Shown here in pieces: positions 52,701 to 63,440 of a stretch of 64,000 nt of DNA. The position numbers and the translations under genes are program-made. The stretch is from Leptasterias polaris (lineage: Eukaryota; Echinodermata; Asteroidea; Forcipulatida; Asteriidae), in NCBI GenBank assembly GCA_037783415.1, contig JAZGTN010000061.1, forward strand, positions 496,001 to 560,000, in the 5' to 3' direction. The first letter of the stretch is position 1. Each line of letters opens with the position of its first letter. The notes beneath the pieces were generated by a model. It did not search any database. It was given only the letters and a program-made list of their open reading frames with translations, and had not been told where the DNA came from.

Positions 52701-55700
52701 AGCGTGATCAAACATTAGACCTATGGTTGCTCTATGGTTGAATTTAGTGTTTATTGAAAACCAGAGGAAATGAACTTCCTTTTCCTTAAAATACACTTTC
52801 CCTTTAATAAGGATCTTTCCTGTTCGAATGATATTCTTGTGGACTGACCAAGGCAAGCCTTTAAGTGTGCAGTTTACAAATAAATTATGAATGCTGTTCA
52901 TAACTACATTTGTAAGACTTGGGTTATTTTGGGAAAAAAACAAATAACATTTCAGACTGAAAATATTCCGCTTGTAGTGCTATCTGTAGTGAAAAGGGCA
53001 TTCATGTGAATAACTGATCAAAATTACAACCCATCTTTTAATGGTTGTGAAAATGTTCAAGTAGACTGTCAGTTCTCGACTTCTCGTAGAATACAGCCCC
53101 AATAATATGCCTTAGACAGTATTTCGTATTAAATTCATATTTTAAATGTTGTCCTTGTGGTTTGTAACTTAATACAAAAAGGTTCTCACAGTTCTTCAGT
53201 TAAGGATACCTACGATACTTTATAAATTATGGTTTTAACTGAAATTCAATCACAGCGCAAGTGCTTTCATTATAAAATAAATTAACAAATTAAACTTTCT
53301 CGTCGAGTTATGTTTCATAGCCTAATTTAAAAGAATGTTCTGGAAAAAAATTTGTTGGGCCATGCTTGTTAATCGTGAAATGTCAACTCAAGAGTTAGTT
53401 TTAATAAGTAAAACACGGTTGCATCTGGTCTTGAATTCGTTGCCACTCATAGTTTCCCTACAAATATTTTTTTTAATGCTATTTTTTCAGAAAACCAACA
53501 TGACCCCACCCTTTCAACCATAAAATGCCAGCTCTGGCTCTCCCATCAAGGGAACTTGGCAAAACTCCCACACCACATGCAAATGTAAATGCCACACTAG
53601 CAATAGCCAGTCCTCCTTCAAAATACAAACATCCTTTAAACCATTAAACATCTTTGATAATTGATAGCAAATTAAACCCCCGACATAACCTCAACCGATT
53701 AAAATCGAAGCCATGTTTTGTTTGATTCTGTTGGACAACAGACTGCGCTAGTCAAGTGATTTAAGGCTTTACATTGGATTTAAGCATACACCCATAATCC
53801 GAGTCCAATACTCTGGGTATTGAGATACCATAATGGCGTTGATTTTGTTAGAGTGAGGAAGGGTAAATCACTCAAAGAAATCCTTTAGCACTCACGCACA
53901 AGTGAACATCCAGTCATGTACTCCTTGAACGTGGCACGGAAAGTGAAGAGAATGTACCTAGAAATACTTTGACAACTTTCGTAATTCGTTGTGACTGTTT
54001 TCATGTTTTACAAGTTCAGTTTATTAGGTAGAGAATTTGATTACCTTTTAAATGATTTGCACAGTTGTTTTGTTTTCTTCACCATATCGAAGCTTTGAGG
54101 TTGAAAACATAAGACAAATCAACTAAAATTAAGAAACATTGTTGTGTACGACGTAAACATTTGTTACATGGAAAGTTGTGTACAGAAGTTTGCTCAACTG
54201 CACTGTCATCTCAAAGAAACAAACTGTTAAAAAATTGATTGAGAAGTTTCAAAATTGATTGGGAAAAAAACCCTAATGCCTCTATTACCTACAGGTAACT
54301 TTTTCATAAAAATCTAAAACTCTCTGAAATATCCTTTCAAATCATGGTGTTCCTTGTGTAAAAGCATCCACAAGTTTATCATGAAAGCAAGTTCTAATGG
54401 GGACCATGTGCTATTTGTAGACTATCGTAATATATAGATTGCGCTCTATCTCCAGATGTTTTACTTTTAGTGTTTGATGCATTTCAAACACACATGTATA
54501 TAAAACTCAATATACAGCATGCCAAACTTCTCGGACTGTTTGTGGTGGTTTGAGGAGATAGGCATGGCGAATTCATGCAGTTTTAGACTAGAAGGGTTAA
54601 ATGGATGACAATTCCTATAATTTCTAAGCTGCTTTGGATTAAAACTAACATTAACAACCTCAACAAATTGAAAGCCTTGCAGTCCAACGACTTGGCCACA
54701 CTACGAATCATGTTATCACCAATCTCAGACCTTCCCTTTATTAAAGAGGAAAGATCCACAACCCAAAATAGCACATTACTTGCATTCATGGGAGTTTCCT
54801 GTCACAGATTGATAAAGTTGATTTCAACAGACTTTCAATGTCAAATGCAGCGTATCACTATTCCATTCCAAAGGAGACCAGAAAACAGACCAAGCAAAAG
54901 GGCAAATGTCAACTTGAAAGAAGAGTTTTTATTAACAATTGGCTATCGGAATAAATAGATACATTCCAACTGAAAACAAATCAACTATTTAAATTGGGGG
55001 GGGGTAGAAGTATGAAAGATAAATTTTAGGATAGATTATGTATTGGTACTTTTGAAATGTTGTCCGAGGGGAAAATAATTGTGGCTTTGAACTCTAAAAC
55101 TAGTCAGGTACATTGTAGCACCACTGCTGCTGGGAGGAAATGCAAAACAAAACAAAAAGCTTAATGTCCAGCTGTGAAAAAACTTCACAAAATAATTTGT
55201 GACACTTAATAAGCTACTTACTCTCAATATTATCTGGTGGTCCAATATATATGTTTTCAATCACATATTTATTCACAGAAAACTATCAGTGTGATTAAAC
55301 CTTGTATAATGTTATTTCAACAAACAAGAGCATTAAATGCAACTTTCCAAAAAAATTGCTATTTATAAATGAAATTTGAATAGAATGTGCACGAAGGTCT
55401 TTAATAACTGGCAAAAAAATGCAAAAGTTTACAAAAAAAGTTGTTCGTTTTTCCAAACAGTAAGAAAAACGAAGGAACAATCTGAATTTAAACATAAAAG
55501 AAGTGGACCGGTCATGTTTACTGGGCTATTGTTCTCTAGACATAATTTTGACCATTTTATGACAGGGCTTGAATTTGGAGGAGATGATTTTTCAAATAGA
55601 AACCTGCGTTTTTTCCCAGAAATTCTCTTCCCCCCAAGAGCACATTTGAAAGATTTTGGACTCGTTTTTGGTGTAATTTTAGACAGTTACTCCATTAAAC

Positions 55701-56099
55701 ATCCTCGACGCCATAATGTTTCTGATGCGCATGTATGTCCAATGACAAACTGTACGCCTTGGCTATAGTCTTTTAGTCAAGGCGTTATTCATCACACGTA
55801 CCACCACTGCCATTGCCAAACACGAACCAGCATCAAGCATCACGCTGCAGCGACACAAAAAAGACTAGATAGGTTTTAATGTCGCCATTTCAGCAAATCA
55901 AATCAGCGCTCGTGATCATGCGCATCAGTAAACATCATAGCGCCAACGATGTTTAATTAGTGATTGTCAGCTTGGAGGTTTTCATAAATTACACCAAAAT
56001 TAGCTTGCACAAAATTGTTTTAATGTTCTTCACAATTTTGCGCAATGACAAATTTCAGCGAAAAAAACAGGTTTCTGTTGGAAAAATCGTCTCAACTCC

Positions 56100-56342
56100 T
56101 GGGCCCAATTTCATGGCTCAGCTTACTGTTATCAAAGAATCGGCACTTACGGAAGCAGGGAATTCCAAGCTCACGTCAAGCGTATTTCACAGGTTAGCAA
56201 GGAATTTTTGCTTGAGCGCTTGAGTAGTCCACGTTACTAATTACACAGCTAGCACAGAAATTCGGCGCTTGCTCGGTAAGCGGAGAATGGTGATTGCAAA
56301 CGCAGAATTCGGCAGTAAGCAGAGCCATGAAATCGGGCCCTG
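56100..56342. mobile_element. TIR element, GGGCCCAATTTCATGG variant
   Basis: GGGCCCAATTTCATGGCTC at left and GAGCCATGAAATCGGGCCC at right are near-perfect inverted ends. The 200-bp interior differs from the other family members. Confidence 0.8.
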
Positions 56343-58561
56343 ATGCCTTGTGGGCATAGGGCCAAGAAGAGAGGGAATCAAGCGTATACGGTATTGGCCT
56401 TTTGGGGGGGCTAGCTGCAATTATAGAATATCGTCAAAACTTGCCTCTCATTTATTTGAATGATGAAGTATGAACCAACTTTATCAATTATGCCTACCAC
56501 CACCACCAACGTAAAAATGTCATGGACATTTGTAGCCAACGAACTTGATGTAGTGATTGATGGTAAAAAATGAACAAATTTGAAGTTAGAAAAAGTAAAC
56601 TACATAGAAAAATAAGAAGAAAATCTTAGATTTAGAAGTCTGCTCTCCATGGCTCTACATAGGCCTACATGCTTGAAAAAATACAGACTGGCCTAAAAAT
56701 TTAAGAAAAACATCTCCATGCTTGCTCATCAGTTGCTCTAATTTCTAAATACCACTCAATTAAATAGAAAATAAGACTTCACACAACAACACAAGTCACA
56801 AGCATGACAAGACACAAGTGTGAAATTTGTGAAGCACAGACGTATCATGCGATTTGTACTTTACATGTGTGTGGATCAAGCAAGATGCCCAACATGCCCA
56901 TGTATGACGCAACGTTACGATCCAATGCGACAACCATACCACAACTACCCGCCGAACAAACTGCAGAGTTGTACATGCAAGAAATAACCCCGCGCAAAAT
57001 CGCCATTTTGGAACGCCGCCTGTAAAAACCTAGGCTCAACATTCCCCGACATTTCTCAGTCAATTTCTCAAATTTAGTGCAAATAAATCACCCAAAAGAG
57101 AGCCAGAATGTGCAGTTTGTTCGTACGGGCTATAGTCTTTACACACTCCAACGAATCAAAAAGGAAAAATTACCTTGTAGTTGGCGGGTAACAGTCGCCA
57201 GGACTACCGTGGCTATGGCGTTTATTCTCAAGGCAACAGTTGCTAAACCTCGTCACTACACATCAACGATAAAACATCCGCCAATGGCCGCTCCCTGCAC
57301 CTCTAATTCCTTTAAAGAACTCACCAAAATACAACGTACTCTTAATAATATTAAATTATAAGATTATCTAAATCATTTGAAACATATTTAGAATTATATC
57401 CACTCGTTATATGTTATTTATTTAGAAGCTAATTTGGCAAATAGTGCGTTGCTAAGTGGATGGATATAGATGTGCTTCGGCGCTAGAGAGAAGAAAAAGA
57501 CAAGCTTCCATTTTAGTGCATAATGTATGCGCACTACACATACATGCACACAGTGCAAGTATTGCGTACATCCTATACACAATTACTACGTATAGATTAT
57601 CGATTTGGATTTTAACGGAAACCATTTTTGTGAGGTGGTGTGAGGTGGTGTGACCTCGCTTTTGTTGTTCTAGCAACAATCAGAATTTTTTCAGTTTCTT
57701 TGTCCAGGTGCAATATTAAACACCTGTCCCCCTGAGATAAAAGAGTACTAAAAACGGAATATTTATGCTATATTACTAATGATAATTGCTACCATAATTT
57801 ATTCAAAATTATTGATTTTATTTTTCGAAATGCATGCAGGTGAGTTCATAAAATGGTCAGAGCGCCCTCTGTTGATTGAACAGTAAAAATTCGGAACGGT
57901 ACAAGTTGTTTTAAAATCATGAGCCCAAAAATCGTATTGTATATAAGCATAGAGAAACTTAGGTCCTTTCTCTATGGTATAAGCTACGTACTGCACATTT
58001 GTCTGCAATCACTGAATCTCGATGATCTCATAATTGATGGAATGTCACAGAAAATCCTAAGCAGCATAACTATTATTGTTTGCTTTGTTGCACGCCATGT
58101 TTATCGCCTACATTTTTTGCTGAGCAGAATACTTACTAATTGTTTTGTAGTGTTGCGTTTTGTCCTATTTTTCGTGAGGCAGTTTGACCAGAAAATGTTG
58201 ATTGACATTGAAATGACTATGCCTATTTTTATAGATTCAAGAAAGTTATAAGCAAGTTCATTAAAAAGTATTGCACAAAAGTAAAAAAAAAAAAAAATTA
58301 TTTTGTGTTTACGTACAACTTGGAAATGATTGTCTGGATCTGGTATGTGTCCATGGTATATTTATTATGCGAAAGTTTTCTTCGTTTTGCTACCACTATC
58401 ACAATTCGTTCTGAGAAATAATTATTATACAAAAGGTCTTTCGACGAAAATAAGTCTATGCAATTAAGCAGCTCCAGCTTTAATTAACTGTGATTGGGTT
58501 GCTCATTGGATCGAGTTGGTTATGAAATCGATCTAAGCTTGAGATTAGATTTGTAGAGAAG

Positions 58562-59028
58562 CTAGGGGTGCACCACACTAAATAAGCCAGAATTCGTGCG
58601 CCAAGCTACTTATCATAATTTGTAAGCCCACAGGCTTATTTTTAATTATAACGTTTTGGGGGTCATGCAATTAATAGATTGTGTAAATATAAGAATCTAT
58701 CACAACCTGGGGGTTCTGTGCTTCAACTTTTGAGGAGACTTGTTGGCCCTTTTTGACCGGGGAAGTGGAGAAGTGCTTCACGAACTGGCAGCAAGTCGGT
58801 TTTGGGAAAAGAAAAAAAATCGTGTTTTTTTCTTCTGGGGTAGTTAGCAAAAATTCCAAACGGCTGACCTGCCAAAAATTGAAAAGAATTCTGAAGTTTA
58901 GTTGTCCGGAAATATGTCTGATTGGTTTTCAAGAGGTTGAGAGACTTACACGATTTTTTGAGTATTTTTGAATAATTATCATTTAGCATTGGTCCTATGG
59001 GAGATTATTTAGAGTGGTGCGCCCCTAG
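58562..59028. mobile_element. DNA transposon with 24-bp TIRs, non-autonomous
   Basis: Left end CTAGGGGTGCACCACACTAA and the inverse of the right end (CTAGGGGCGCACCACTCTAA) match at all but two positions over about 24 bp. The 467-bp interior has no transposase. No clear target duplication was seen, so the superfamily stays open. Confidence 0.75.
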
Positions 59029-59616
59029 ATCGATGCCGCGCATTGATGGAGCGCCCTCTATTGGTAAATGTGGATTCGGCCGTCCAATACGAGCTGCAGC
59101 GGGAACTTCCCTCGAGCAACGAACTTGCGAGAATAATACTTCACTAATGAACCCTTACCTCTCTTATGAGTTGACCAATCAGTCAACTTTAAAGTTTCCG
59201 CCCGATTTTCGCCAAAATGTTTTTAAATTATTTCTCTGAACGACTTTTAAAAGATGCTGCATGCTGCTTCAAAACGGAAAACATATTTTACTTTTTCGCT
59301 TACCATGTGCCACGAATACATTACAATCATGTAACGTGCTAAACAACATTGTAGCCTACATAGCTGAAGAATATAGGCGCAGGCCTACCGGACGTGATTC
59401 AGTTTTTGTTTAATTGAAACAAATCTTTGGAAGATTTTGTTTTTCGTGCAAAACCTGAAATGAAAGCTTATTTTTCGAATTTGGAAGTAGCAACTTCAAA
59501 TTTTAATCTAAATTTGGGGGTAAAAACGACCAAACATCAAACCTAGTATCTTTACCTGCTCAGCATGACAACATGAACCACTATAATGAAAATCTCATCG
59601 CAAAATGATAACTTCG

Positions 59617-59865
59617 GTTCGATTTCACAAAGAGAATAATATTATTGTTAACTTCGAATAATAATCTTAACTACCAAGCAAAGTGTCACAACACAAATCA
59701 CTATCGTCTGACAACTCATCTTAAGATGATGTCAATTTCACAGAGCACCAAGATTCATTATAAGTTTAGTTGTCAATATTACCATAGTAATTTGTAATGT
59801 GACACCACAACTAAGACTGATTCGCAGTTGAAATTAGTCTTTTAGCTCTTTGTGATCGTGACCAA
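59617..59865. repeat. Two MITE copies, TTCACAAAGAG family
   Basis: GATTTCACAAAGAGAA, CAACTCATCTTAAGATGATG, then an inverted second set (CAAGATTCATTATAAG, TTAGCTCTTTGTGATCG). Probably two copies head to head. Confidence 0.6.
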
Positions 59866-60077
59866 TTTATTAACCGTAAAATTGAGCCCGGTCAATATTT
59901 GCAGCCAAGCGAACATTATAGCAGAGCAATATCACTGCCGGTTTCTTTTATGGGTTATGATGGATTAATCATTGGAAAATGCTAAAATAATAACGAATTG
60001 TGTCTGTCTGACATACATTTTAGATCTGTAGGCCTATTCTCTTTGTTACAGTGTACGTCCATGTTTAGCGCTATGTG

Positions 60078-60091
60078 GTTACCATGGAAAC
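60078..60091. promoter_or_regulatory. Strong X-box-like site
   Basis: GTTACCATGGAAAC is nearly palindromic and differs from the RFX consensus at one position. No gene is recognised immediately next to it; it could serve the upstream promoter of RFX or an unseen gene to the right. Confidence 0.4.
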
Positions 60092-60385
60092 GCATACACA
60101 GCCAGTCAGCAGAGGTCGATAATTAAAGTGATATCATTATTTCGTTGTGGAGTGGCGAGGGTGAACATTACTAACCCCTATAGGCTAGACGGCTAGTTTT
60201 AAATTTTTGATGCAACCAACCTGTGAACAACGGACGGTTGAAATGTCTTATCACTTATCAGCGTTTTTGTGTAGGGCCTATGTTCGGGTTTTACTTCAAA
60301 TCGTCGTACATTATTACATTCAATTAATTTTTTTTATTGCAGGGGTTTTCAATCTTCAAATGCTGTTTTCTGTCACAGAATTTTA

Positions 60386-60425
60386 GCCTTCGAGAAAGAC
60401 TCTGCTAGGGTCGAAACGTCAGGCC
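60386..60425 (+). ncRNA. Hammerhead-like Penelope motif (inverted to that at 60,906)
   Basis: GCCTTCGAGAAAGACTCTGC continues to GTCAGGCC exactly as in the Penelope 3' flanks, but on the opposite strand from the copy 520 bases to the right. Confidence 0.55.
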
Positions 60426-60905
60426 ACTAACAAACTTTGGCAGAATTTTAGATAAAGATATTTATTGTGTTTCTCAGCGTATCTCCGTTTTGGTTATTAC
60501 TTCCTACCTTTCCCACCATTTTGGAAAATGTAACGTTTGCAATGCTGAAGTTCACACAATGCAATACAACTTACATACTAAAAACCAGGAAAACAAAAGG
60601 AGAACACGGATATTCTGGTATTCTGACATCTTATTTAAAAAAAATATATATTTTTTTATTTTAGGAACAGTCCACTTGTTATCAAATTTGTAACATATTG
60701 TTGTTGTTCAATGCGATTTTTTTACTCTCCAATATATGTAGAGAAATTTGACTAAATTCAGACAAAACGGTCATAATTATTACTTAGGCTTCTTGTAACT
60801 CTTGAATATACACTTGTAGCTTTCTTAGCCAAAAATTATAATACACACATTGTCCAACCTCATAACTATGTTCGTCTTTACAAAAAATGCAAAAAATAAG
60901 TTAGT

Positions 60906-60945
60906 GGCCTGACGTTTCGACCCTAGCAGAGTCTTTCTCGAAGGC
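60906..60945 (-). ncRNA. Hammerhead-like Penelope motif
   Basis: Identical to 1822-1861 and in the same position relative to the GIY-YIG reading frame. Confidence 0.5.
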
Positions 60946-61258
60946 TAAATGACAACACACAACACACATACAAGCAGACAAGAGTTGCAAGAGTAGTCAA
61001 GTGGAAATACATGAATAGAGAGAGTGGAGGGAGAAAAGCCAAAAGCATTCAGAGAAGGCAGGGGGTAAGCAGGGATTATGAAGACAAAGGGGGGGGGGGG
61101 TTATGAAGAGAAGGGGTAGCCTGACCACAAGAAGTTGGGAACACAAAGGACAAAATGGAAGGTTAGAAGAGAGGTAAATAATTAGTTAATACAATGAAGG
61201 GCAGACTAATAAAGTGGATAACTGTGTGGGTAAAGGAGATGGCAAAAACAAAAGGTTA

Positions 61259-61896
61259 TTAGTCATTTCCTTCTTGGATATTCAAACCATGGGGCTGAGT
61301 GGTCTTTATGCGCCTTATCCAAAGTTTTTCCCTACTCAGACGGACAGTCTCTCTGCAGTTACCTAGTGCCTCAATGCCCTGTAAATTCATGTCAGAAATA
61401 GAGTGGTTAGGAAGGTTGAAGTGGTGTCCTACAGGTGTATCCAGCTTTTGGGTGTTGACTGTGGATCTGTGGCCATAGAAACGCCTCTTGAGTGTAGTTC
61501 TTGTTTCACCTATATATTGAACACCACAGACTCTGCAAGATATTAGATAGATTAGATTAGTGGTGGTGCAGGTGACATGACCCCTTGTCTTGTGGGTGGT
61601 ACCACCAGTATGGCTGGTAAAGGAGTCTGATTCCCTGATGTGTTGTACCATGGAGGTTTTCCTTCCTCCATGGTTGTACAAACGATGCATTTGGATGTGT
61701 TGGAACACCTAAAAGTACCCTGTGGCAAAGGGGGATTAACATCATCATTAATGGGGGGAACTTCTGCCCGGACGATGAGATCCCTGAGACTGGGTGGGCG
61801 TTGGTAGGCAACTATGGGTTCTTCCTGTACAGCACGTTGAAGCCGATCTGATGTGTGAAGAATATGATGGTTAGAACTGGTTATTTTACAAAACAT
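61259..61896 (-). pseudogene. Penelope GIY-YIG protein, frameshifted
   Basis: Two overlapping open stretches: 61,896-61,675 (linker with RCSNTSKCIVC) and 61,646-61,259 (GIY-YIG nuclease). They are shifted relative to each other at the hairpin insert. The CxxC-like cysteines before the GIY-YIG core (SCRVC) are typical of the Penelope type. Confidence 0.85.
61647..61674. repeat. Hairpin micro-insert with CCATGGAGG ends
   Basis: ACCATGGAGG, an 8-base loop region, then CCTCCATGGT, flanked by TTGT on both sides. The same site in Penelope copy 1 (2342-2350) lacks it. The ends match those of the larger insert at 15,439-15,550. Confidence 0.75.
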
Positions 61897-61928
61897 TACA
61901 ACAAAAACTTTACAAAAAATAATACTTT

Positions 61929-62455
61929 TTACTTCAATCGAATGGCATTATGAAGACATTTCTCCCGCCAGTTCTCTAAATTCGTCCAGAATGTTTTGAC
62001 AAAAGTGCAATGATGAAAAATATGCTTCAATGTTTCAGGGTAAGTTTCACAAAAAGAGCACCCATCATTAGAAATAACCCTGACCTTGTCATCAAACAAT
62101 TAGTAAATTAACATTGATTTTGTTCTGAAAAATCCCTGTTCTGACCCCAGTAAGAGGCTTTTAAATAATGCAACATTATAGTTAATGGCCTGACGTTTCG
62201 ACCCTAGCAGAGTCTTTTTCACACACCACTCATCATCGTGGATGATAAAAAACATCACTTTAACTCTTCTTTGAAGTGGGTACTTCCCTAAATCTATGGG
62301 TATATCTGATTGGTAAAACATTTTTAGTTGATAAAGTATTAATATGAGTCTCACCGATATTCCGAACAATGAAACTTTTGACAATGAATTTATTTCTATC
62401 AAAGCCCTGGCTGAGGAAATTTTTCCAATTTGTTAGAATGATGATAATCTATAAC
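61929..62455 (-). pseudogene. LINE reverse-transcriptase C-terminal remnant (L1/Tx1-like)
   Basis: Minus strand encodes a C-terminal zinc-binding region (RT zf type): SNDGCSFCETYPETLKHIFH then HCTFVKTFWTNLENWREKC. An in-frame stop precedes it, after FFRTKSMLIY. At 62,187-62,219 a hammerhead-like Penelope motif interrupts the coding sequence. The 3' end is cut by the Penelope copy. Confidence 0.7.
62187..62219 (-). ncRNA. Hammerhead-like motif inside LINE remnant
   Basis: GACTCTGCTAGGGTCGAAAC again, followed by GTCAGGCC, with LINE-like sequence on both sides. Confidence 0.5.
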
Positions 62456-62689
62456 TCCCCTCCAATGCAAGTAATCATTATTTCCCACAAAATATCCTTA
62501 ATTTCTTTCGTATAGCCAAATTAAACAAAATCAACAACACTAAGTTAATGTTTAAACTATCAAGCCATTTTGTGCGTCGAAAATATTTTACAATTTTACC
62601 CGCAAGAAATCATGAATGTTTCGAAGATGCATTTGAACAGCCTCCCCACTCACTAATACTCTAATGAACTGAAATACCATTATCATTAT

Positions 62690-62800
62690 TGTCACTTGCA
62701 CTCTTTGCTTGTATTTATGCTAGTTACTATTTTTGTCTAATTATTCTGTCTTTTGTTATCGTGAGTACGGAAATAAATGCTTCATTGAATTGAATTGCTA
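62690..62800 (+). repeat. LINE 3' end with ATTGA tail
   Basis: Ends GGAAATAAATGCTTCATTGA then ATTGAATTG, a short simple-repeat tail typical of 5'-truncated non-LTR elements; no coding part is present. Confidence 0.45.
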
Positions 62801-63039
62801 TTTTCAGATTTGATTTCTTCAAGTTTCTTAAAATAAAGCTATATCTTGCAATGACTCATTAACATTGAATTCTAAGTTCGCATTGCAAATGCGAAATTTG
62901 ACCTATAGCCATAGGCATACTAAATAATAACAAACCTATTGTTTCGTAAACGCCCATAACAGGTCGGGTACGCACCAATTGGTAATTCAATTCTGTGTGA
63001 CTGTGCAATTTTATAGCCTTTTCGCCTTTGAAGCCATAC

Positions 63040-63100
63040 CTGGGTTTCGCCAGCCGTTGCCAGTGTCTGTACAAATCGCCATTGCAGAGGCACTTGTTCA
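63040..63100 (-). other. Possible non-coding first exon (minus strand)
   Basis: A good donor (CCCAG|GTATGG on the minus strand) follows a CpG-containing stretch with ATGGCGATTTG and GTTGCC-like elements. It could be a 5' exon of RFX or of another gene; no acceptor partner can be proven. Confidence 0.15.
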
Positions 63101-63369
63101 TGTTTTAGTATTATTCTTGTCAGTTTTGCGAGAGGATTTGGTATGTTTTTCACCTTGTACATAATTCTTGGTATCTTGTCGTGCGAGGGTGAGTTCTCTT
63201 GGTATTGTTTAATTTACATAAAATTATATAAAGCCATATAGTTCATGCGAAGTTAAGCTCACAACTCAATACTCGCAGCAAATGTTTCAAATTTTCAACT
63301 TAAAGCGAAAATATTCGTTGACGTCAAATTTGCTTCCATTCCTAAGTTTGAACCGTGCTTCATATGGGA

Positions 63370-63440
63370 AAATTCAGAAAGCACCACGGTGGGATTTGAA
63401 CCCACAACCTCTAGAGCAGATACTATTTGCTAAGGCCAAA
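63370..63440 (-). repeat. tRNA-like SINE head fragment
   Basis: Minus strand has GGTTGTGGGTTCAAATCCCA, a near-consensus B box, and an upstream AGCAAATAGTATCTGCTC region. No cloverleaf can be completed, so a SINE head is more likely than a tRNA gene. Confidence 0.45.

Larger units (their letters stand above)
46768..60077. other. Long non-coding region upstream of RFX coding exons
   Basis: The first coding exon is preceded by an acceptor, so part of this is the 5' intron of RFX. Apart from the listed elements it holds homopolymer G-runs (47,699-47,713; 50,594-50,617; 51,496-51,512) and AT-rich sequence. Moderately CpG-richer patches lie at 56,900-57,300 and 59,000-59,130. No convincing exon was found. 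Confidence 0.55.
60888..61915 (-). mobile_element. Penelope-like element (copy 2), 5'-truncated
   Basis: Minus strand. The C-terminal GIY-YIG domain (LIYLISCRVCGVQYIGETRT, GHHFNLPNHSISDMN) ends at 61,259. The upstream part (LQRAVQEEPIVAYQRPPSLR, then KCIVC) is in another frame at 61,680-61,896. The frame break coincides with a small hairpin insert at 61,647-61,674 that copy 1 lacks. The reverse transcriptase core is missing, so the copy is dead. The 3' flank (60,888-61,020) with a hammerhead-like motif is shared with copy 1. The 5' side abuts a LINE remnant at about 61,900-61,915. Confidence 0.88.

Noticed and set aside
54605..54958. 117-residue open frame on the plus strand
   Set aside because: No recognisable domain or splice signals; the opposite strand is open to a similar degree.
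55376..55768. 130-residue open frame on the plus strand
   Set aside because: No family similarity, no splice-consistent neighbours, composition as in surrounding AT-rich DNA.
56845..57063. Possible coding exon on the minus strand at a CpG-richer patch
   Set aside because: Acceptor-like TTTTTACAG and open frame exist, but no protein similarity and no in-frame link to RFX.
57919..58251. 110-residue hydrophobic open frame
   Set aside because: Hydrophobicity follows from T-rich sequence; no supporting exon structure.
58997..59239. 80-residue CpG-rich open frame
   Set aside because: Starts inside the right end of a TIR element; no similarity or splicing support.
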